Source: Streptomyces sp. MBT65
GTDB taxonomy: Bacteria > Actinomycetota > Actinomycetes > Streptomycetales > Streptomycetaceae
Assembly: GCF_016612545.1 (NCBI RefSeq)
Contig: NZ_JAENRY010000060.1
Location: 1-56,484 of the forward strand
Length of the DNA stretch: 56,484 bases
Reading direction: 5' to 3'
Shown piece after piece: positions 52,418 to 56,484 of this stretch. Within the stretch, counting starts at the first letter, position 1. Each line of letters begins with the position of its first letter. A program made the position numbers and the translations under genes. The notes beneath the pieces are model-generated. The model searched no databases and was not told the DNA's origin. It saw nothing but the letters and a program-made list of their open reading frames with translations.

Positions 52418-53674
52418 TCAGGCATGCCGGCGTCTATGTCGACGTACGGCGAGCACCACCGCACCAGCGCCGAGCATCACTACGGACCCAACGGCCAAAC
52501 CTGCCCGGAGGACACCGTTACCGCCGTCGCCCGAAGGCGAGGCCGAGGCCGGAAGATCGCCCTCCTTCGCCGACGCACCTGCCGCACCGGAGTCCGAAGC
52601 GTTCGAACTAGAAGCCGCCGAGGCCGGTACGGCGACGAGGTCAGGCAGCGGGTACGCCCCGGCCGGACCAGGGTTCCCCGGGCTCTGAAGCGCGACACGA
52701 GGCCGGACGATGCCGTACCCGATCGAGTCGTTGCGCTTCGCGCCGTCCGTGGGGGCGCCGACGGTGTTGAGCAGGACGCGGAGGACCTGGTTGTTGGTCC
52801 AGGTCGGGTGCTTGGACCAGATCAGGGCGGCGGAGGCGGAGGCGATGGCTGTGGCGTCGCTGGTGCCGTGGGAACGGCAGAGGTCCTTGCCGTTCGGGCA
52901 GGCGTGGTACATCTCGTCGCCGGGGGCGGCGAGATCCACCTGAGGGCCGAACTCTGACTCGGCGGTCTTGTGCAGGTCCTTGCCCACCGATCCCACGCCG
53001 ACCACGCCCGGAGTGGCGGCGGGGTACTCGACCTGATTTCCGCCGGCGCCACTGTTTCCGACCGCCGCGAACACGAGCGAGCCCTTGTCCAGCGCGTACT
53101 TCACGGCGCCGGAGAGCTGATCCGATCCCTTGGACGATCCCATCGAGATGTTGATGACCTGTGCCCCGGAATCGGCCGCATAGCGGATCGCACTGCTCAG
53201 GGTCCGGTCGAACTCCCTGCTGTACCTGCCGGCGTCCCATCCCCTGTCCGGCATGCGCACGGGGAGGATCCTGGCCCCCGGTGCGAGCCCGAAGGTACCC
53301 TCGCCTCCGTTTCCCTGGCCGGTACCGGCGATCAGGAGGGCCATGGTGGTTCCGTGGCCGTCGTGGTCCGTGTGTTCGTCGCCGGGTGAATCCGGTGCCT
53401 CGTCCTGGCCTGCGAGCACCCGGCCCTTCAGGTCGGCCAGGTTGTCGTCCACTCCTGTGTCGATGACCGCGACCGTGATGCCCTTGCCCGTACTGGTCTG
53501 CCAGATCTGCTCGGCCTTCATGACGGTGAGGTGCCACTCCCGCTCCCGGACGGACTCCGCGTACGCGGGCGTCGCCACCATGCCCGTCAACAGCAGGCCC
53601 ACGGTTGCGGAGACGGCGCTCCCCTGGCAGGAATTCCTCGACGTGCCGGCAGGCATCTGCTTCCTCTTGTTCAC
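52418..53674 (-). CDS. Mycosin-like, membrane-anchored subtilisin (type VII secretion protease)
   Basis: 418 residues from a GTG that overlaps the previous stop (GTGA). A signal peptide (about 1-39) ends near AYAES. The S8 triad is D72 (VAVIDTGVDD), H107 (DHDGHGTTMA) and S272 (SHGTSDATAIASAS), with the oxyanion Asn in AAVGNSGAGG. A Pro/Ser/Ala linker leads to a C-terminal membrane helix AGLAVGSVVMLGAGAVVLAV and a basic tail RRHRRRHA. This layout (signal, S8 domain, linker, TM, basic tail) is that of MycP, which processes ESX substrates. No EccB, EccC, EccD or EccE gene is in the window. Confidence 0.92.
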   Translation of the reverse strand: MNKRKQMPAGTSRNSCQGSAVSATVGLLLTGMVATPAYAESVREREWHLTVMKAEQIWQTSTGKGITVAVIDTGVDDNLADLKGRVLAGQDEAPDSPGDEHTDHDGHGTTMALLIAGTGQGNGGEGTFGLAPGARILPVRMPDRGWDAGRYSREFDRTLSSAIRYAADSGAQVINISMGSSKGSDQLSGAVKYALDKGSLVFAAVGNSGAGGNQVEYPAATPGVVGVGSVGKDLHKTAESEFGPQVDLAAPGDEMYHACPNGKDLCRSHGTSDATAIASASAALIWSKHPTWTNNQVLRVLLNTVGAPTDGAKRNDSIGYGIVRPRVALQSPGNPGPAGAYPLPDLVAVPASAASSSNASDSGAAGASAKEGDLPASASPSGDGGNGVLRAGLAVGSVVMLGAGAVVLAVRRHRRRHA

Positions 53675-55263
53675 TGGGACTGAGCACTAGCGGGATGGCG
53701 CCACAAAGTCGGTGGCTCCGACTGGGTGTCCGAGCGGTCAGTGGGTTTCCCAGGCCCGGCTTCCTCGCTCCGGTCAGCGGCCTTCTTGCCTTGCTCGCCG
53801 TTCCGTCCGTCCTGTTCGCCGTTCCGCCGCGAGGTCGACGCACGGGACCCGCTCGGCCGGGCCCCCGGACGCTGCTGCGGCTGCGGGCGACCGCCCATGA
53901 CACCGTCACTGGTGCCTAGGCGGCCCACCGGCGTCGCTCGCTGTCCTGCGCCTACGCCTTCCGTACCCCCAGAGGATCTCGGCCCGGCCGGACCGCGAGC
54001 GGTCGCACCACCCGGACCACCCGCCGTACCGGCTGTCCCGCCGCCGATGACAGTGCCGCGCGGCAGCCCACCGGCACGCCGACCGGTCGACGATCCGGCC
54101 GCCGGTGAAGGTGAAGTGGGGCGGCCACCGGTGATGCCGTTGCTGCCCCTGCTGCCGGACGCCTGCCCGGCAGTGGGCTGCGCGGTCTCGCGTCCCAGCG
54201 GTCCCACAGGCCGGCCACCAGTCACCGGACGCACCGTCCCTGCTGCCCCTCTCGCGGGCTGAGCAACAGCACGCCCGCCGGTCGTCGGACGCACCGTTCC
54301 CGTTCCCAAGGGGTTCGAAGACGGGTTCCGTACGCCGCCCGGCACCGTCGGCGGCGTCACTCCGGTGAGCCCCGAACCGCTGCCGACAGTCCGGCCCTCG
54401 TCCAACGGTCCGACTGGACTCGCCGGCGGCACTGGCGGGTGCGAGAACACTTGAACGCCGTCGACCCTCACCGCCACCTGATCCGGTACTTCGGGCGAGA
54501 GTCGGTTAACCGTCGTGTGCGGGCGGGCTTCACCGGCCGCCGATTCGGTGTCGTCAGCAGCCCGCGTCGTCGTCGGAACCTCCGCAGCAACCGAAAGCGC
54601 TCCGGTCGTAGCCCCGGTGGACGACATACGACTGCCCGCACCTCCAACAGAAACCACTTCGTTCTCGTCGCGCTTGACGACCGCCGGTTGGAGTTGCGTC
54701 GGCGGCGGCGGAAACCTCGGCCGCTCCAACCCCTCCAACTGCGTCGCCGACAGTCGATACGACTGCCCCAGCTTGAGCATCTGTGACGCGGCTTCCTGGC
54801 GGATCTTCTCCCCGGCCGCGGCGGAGGCGGCGAGTTCGGTCGCGGACTTGGCGGTGGCGGGTGTGGCGTCCAGGGCGTTGTGGGCCGGTGTCGCCGCGTT
54901 CGGGTGCGCCGGTGCGGGCTTCGGGTCGCGTGGGATCGAGGCCTGGGCGTGGGCGATCGCGTCGGATGCCTGGCCGAGCCACTTCGCCGCGTCGTCGCTG
55001 AAGTCGCCCAGGCGAAGGGTGGAGTTGGCCAGGTCGCCGGCCCAGGTGCGGAAGGCGTCGGCTCCCTCGCCCTTCCAATCCACGTACTGGGGGCGGACCT
55101 TGAGTTCCTCGCCGATCTTGCGGATCTTTTTAGCCGCCGCGGTCAGGCGGTCGGCGGCGGACCGCACCGTGCCCGAGTTCGCCTGGTCGAGCCACGCGAG
55201 CATCTGCTCGTGGCTCATGTCCTCGAAGGAGGTGCTGCCGGTTCCGGGCGTTGTGGCGGACAT
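53671..55263 (-). CDS. WxG-motif (PPE/ESX-like) protein with long disordered tail
   Basis: 530 residues. The N-terminal ~150 are helical: FEDMSHEQMLAWLDQANSGT, then YVDWKGEGADAFRTWAGDLA with the W63-x-G turn of WXG100-type proteins. From about 185 on, the sequence is Pro/Gly/Arg/Thr-rich with repeats (TGTVRPTTGGRAV, AGTVRPVTGGRPV, GITGGRPTSP), clearly disordered. Coupled to the mycosin gene by a GTGA overlap, which suits it as a protease substrate or structural partner. Confidence 0.83.
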   Translation of the reverse strand: MSATTPGTGSTSFEDMSHEQMLAWLDQANSGTVRSAADRLTAAAKKIRKIGEELKVRPQYVDWKGEGADAFRTWAGDLANSTLRLGDFSDDAAKWLGQASDAIAHAQASIPRDPKPAPAHPNAATPAHNALDATPATAKSATELAASAAAGEKIRQEAASQMLKLGQSYRLSATQLEGLERPRFPPPPTQLQPAVVKRDENEVVSVGGAGSRMSSTGATTGALSVAAEVPTTTRAADDTESAAGEARPHTTVNRLSPEVPDQVAVRVDGVQVFSHPPVPPASPVGPLDEGRTVGSGSGLTGVTPPTVPGGVRNPSSNPLGTGTVRPTTGGRAVAQPARGAAGTVRPVTGGRPVGPLGRETAQPTAGQASGSRGSNGITGGRPTSPSPAAGSSTGRRAGGLPRGTVIGGGTAGTAGGPGGATARGPAGPRSSGGTEGVGAGQRATPVGRLGTSDGVMGGRPQPQQRPGARPSGSRASTSRRNGEQDGRNGEQGKKAADRSEEAGPGKPTDRSDTQSEPPTLWRHPASAQSQ

Positions 55264-55772
55264 CAGATCGTGCCTCCCGCGTCGACCCCGGCCGTGGTGG
55301 GGGGTTTCTTCGGGAACCGGGGGTCGGGGTCGTACGTGCCGCCGTAGTGCTTCGTCGTCTCCGTGCTGATCGCGGTCATCCGGTCACGGACGTCGAGGTC
55401 GATGTTCCGGTATCCCTTGTGCGAGGCCAGGACCGCGATGTTCATGCCCTCCATCGAGTCGGAGAGCAGCTTCGAGAGTGTTTCGAGTTCGCCGACGACC
55501 GTCTGGTACGCGGTGAACAGCCCGGCCGCCTCCGCCCATTGGCCGCCACCACCGCCGAACTGCCGCCGCACGAGCTGCTCTTGGCCGCCCCTGCCCGGGC
55601 CGGCGTCCGAGTCCCTCAGATCGTGGATCAACTGGTCTACGTGCTTCCGGAACACCGTGAAGGACGAGAACTCGGTGACGACGTCCGCGGCGGCACCCCG
55701 CACCGCGTCGAAGACCCCCGCCGCCCACGACGACCCGGAACTCGCTCCCGATCCAATGTCGTTCGGCAGCAC
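55263..55772 (-). CDS. Helical WXG-like protein upstream of the ESX-type pair
   Basis: 169 residues from a GTG (MLPNDIGSGASSGSSWAAGV). Two long helices (about 25-60 and 75-135, with GLFTAYQTVVGELETLSKLL and ASHKGYRNIDLDVRDRMTAI) and a Pro-rich tail. A one-base overlap with the next gene (TGATG) makes a three-gene coupled operon with the WxG protein and the mycosin. Probably a secretion partner; no named family. Confidence 0.72.
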   Translation of the reverse strand: MLPNDIGSGASSGSSWAAGVFDAVRGAAADVVTEFSSFTVFRKHVDQLIHDLRDSDAGPGRGGQEQLVRRQFGGGGGQWAEAAGLFTAYQTVVGELETLSKLLSDSMEGMNIAVLASHKGYRNIDLDVRDRMTAISTETTKHYGGTYDPDPRFPKKPPTTAGVDAGGTI

Positions 55773-55911
55773 ACTGCCATCCCCCGCACCTGGCCTGTCC
55801 GTCGTTTCCGTCGAGGTGCTGCGCCTCGACCATCATCACCACCACCTTAGCTACTCCCAGTGACAGTCTGAACCCACTCTGTAGCTAGCAGCGATCAACA
55901 ACCGGCCGCCG

Positions 55912-56046
55912 TCAGTTGGGAGTCGGGACGATTCCGGTGAAGAGGAGGAACGCGAACGCGACGGTGCCGGGCGCGAGGACAGCGAGCACCGCGCGCCGGG
56001 CGACGTTACTGTCGACCCACTCGGCACGCCCACCCCGGCCCCTCCG
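55912..56046 (-). pseudogene. Membrane-segment fragment
   Basis: A frame bounded upstream by the stop of the neighbouring gene reads AEWVDSNVARRAVLAVLAPG, then TVAFAFLLFTGIVPTPN and a stop at 55914-55912. The hydrophobic stretch looks like a C-terminal membrane helix, but the only in-frame start is a GTG at 55989 giving 25 residues. Either a tiny membrane peptide or the end of a lost gene. Confidence 0.25.
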
Positions 56047-56484
56047 CTACACCCGCCGACTCTCCAACGGCCCCAGATACAGCGCCGGCAGACCCCCCGT
56101 GTCGATCACGAGCCGCTGCACCACCACCGTCGGGTCCCCCATCCAGAACCTCAACCGGTGTACCCCGGCCTTCGTCACGGAGTGTCTCGTCGCCGTCGCG
56201 TTGACGTTGTCGGACGTGTTCCGCGCCCACACCGCGTTCAACAGCCCGTCATCAGCACCGACGTTGATGTCGACGGTCTCGATCGGCCCGTCGTCCAGCG
56301 AGACGCCGTAGCGCAGCCCGCCCGTCGGCAACGCAGGGTTACGAGGGGACAGATACGCCCACACCGTCACCTCGCCCCCGGAAGGCGCCGACACCAGACT
56401 CACCTCGTACTCCAGTCGCGGCGAACCCACCCCACCCGGCGTCTGCCTGGGCAGCGTCACCGGCCACGGCGTCACCCCCGCCCC
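56047..56484 (-). CDS. C-terminal part of a GH115-like (alpha-glucuronidase) protein
   Basis: The gene enters from the right edge, so only the last 145 residues are seen. VTVWAYLSPRNPALPTGGLR, then RYGVSLDDGPIETVDI, VWARNTSDNVNATATRHSVTKAGVHRLRFWMGDPTVVVQRLVIDTGGL and ALYLGPLES match the C-terminal beta-sandwich of GH115 glycosidases, which remove glucuronic acid from xylan. The enzyme's catalytic part is outside the window. It fits the plant-polysaccharide theme of the PL9 gene. Confidence 0.75.
   Translation of the reverse strand, partial: GAGVTPWPVTLPRQTPGGVGSPRLEYEVSLVSAPSGGEVTVWAYLSPRNPALPTGGLRYGVSLDDGPIETVDINVGADDGLLNAVWARNTSDNVNATATRHSVTKAGVHRLRFWMGDPTVVVQRLVIDTGGLPALYLGPLESRRV

Noticed and set aside
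1..56484. tRNA and rRNA genes
   Set aside because: No T-loop-like GGTTCGAAT/C motif with a matching acceptor stem was noticed in the gaps; none is claimed, though a covariance search would be more sensitive.
1..56484. Insertion sequences or phage att sites
   Set aside because: No transposase or integrase motifs and no target-site duplications next to the accessory genes were seen.

Overview
The window is high-G+C actinobacterial DNA, almost certainly from a Streptomyces chromosome core. The evidence is the strong third-position GC bias, frequent GTG starts, a Streptomyces-like order (nnr-acpS ... glmS ... coaA ... glmM-rpsI-rplM ... truA-rplQ-rpoA-rpsK-rpsM-rpmJ-infA-map-adk-secY-rplO ... 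rpsJ), zinc-ribbon S14 and L36, and many Ala-rich exported proteins. Nothing was searched against a database; assignments rest on recognised motifs and gene order.

Left part (1-17.7 kb): housekeeping genes (nnr fragment, acpS, glmS, coaA, glmM) interrupted by accessory genes. These are a coupled secreted lectin/zinc-metalloprotease pair beside a large LuxR-type ATPase regulator, decayed remnants of an MBL-fold hydrolase and of a HATPase-like regulator, and a 1,517-residue secreted polymorphic toxin. The toxin has a signal peptide, a ricin-type lectin domain, an Ala-rich helical stalk and an LHH/HNH-type nuclease tip, and its stop codon overlaps a SUKH-family immunity gene. acpS carries a perfect 44-bp inverted repeat inside its coding sequence that replaces a conserved part of the enzyme. 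A tandem array of about four 79-bp units lies between the convergent DUF389 and glmM genes.

Middle part (17.8-41.1 kb): ribosomal-protein and RNA-polymerase clusters, nearly all on the minus strand. These are rplM-rpsI; the alpha operon with truA, infA, map, adk and secY; then the spc and S10 operons back to rpsJ. Two accessory genes (a one-TM protein and a Tat-exported beta-helix protein) sit between rplM and truA. A decayed secreted-protein gene and an intrinsic terminator separate rplO from secY. Three consecutive hairpins lie between rplN and rpsQ.

Right part (41.1-56.5 kb): accessory. It holds a PL9 pectate lyase gene behind a perfect LacI-type operator palindrome, a small graveyard (DUF397, Uma2 and DUF5753 fragments), and a minus-strand locus with type VII secretion features. 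That locus contains two parallel three-gene modules, each with a WEEWEQLK adaptor-like protein, a large protein with a helical N-terminus (a DUF1023-type alpha/beta hydrolase in one, a 760-residue unknown in the other) and a lipoprotein. It also contains a mycosin-like membrane-anchored subtilase coupled to a WxG-motif protein with a long disordered tail. An S41-type peptidase gene lies between the two modules, and the 3' end of a GH115-like gene closes the window.

The most promising systems are the toxin/SUKH pair and the duplicated adaptor-effector-lipoprotein modules. The most striking local anomaly is the inverted duplication inside acpS.
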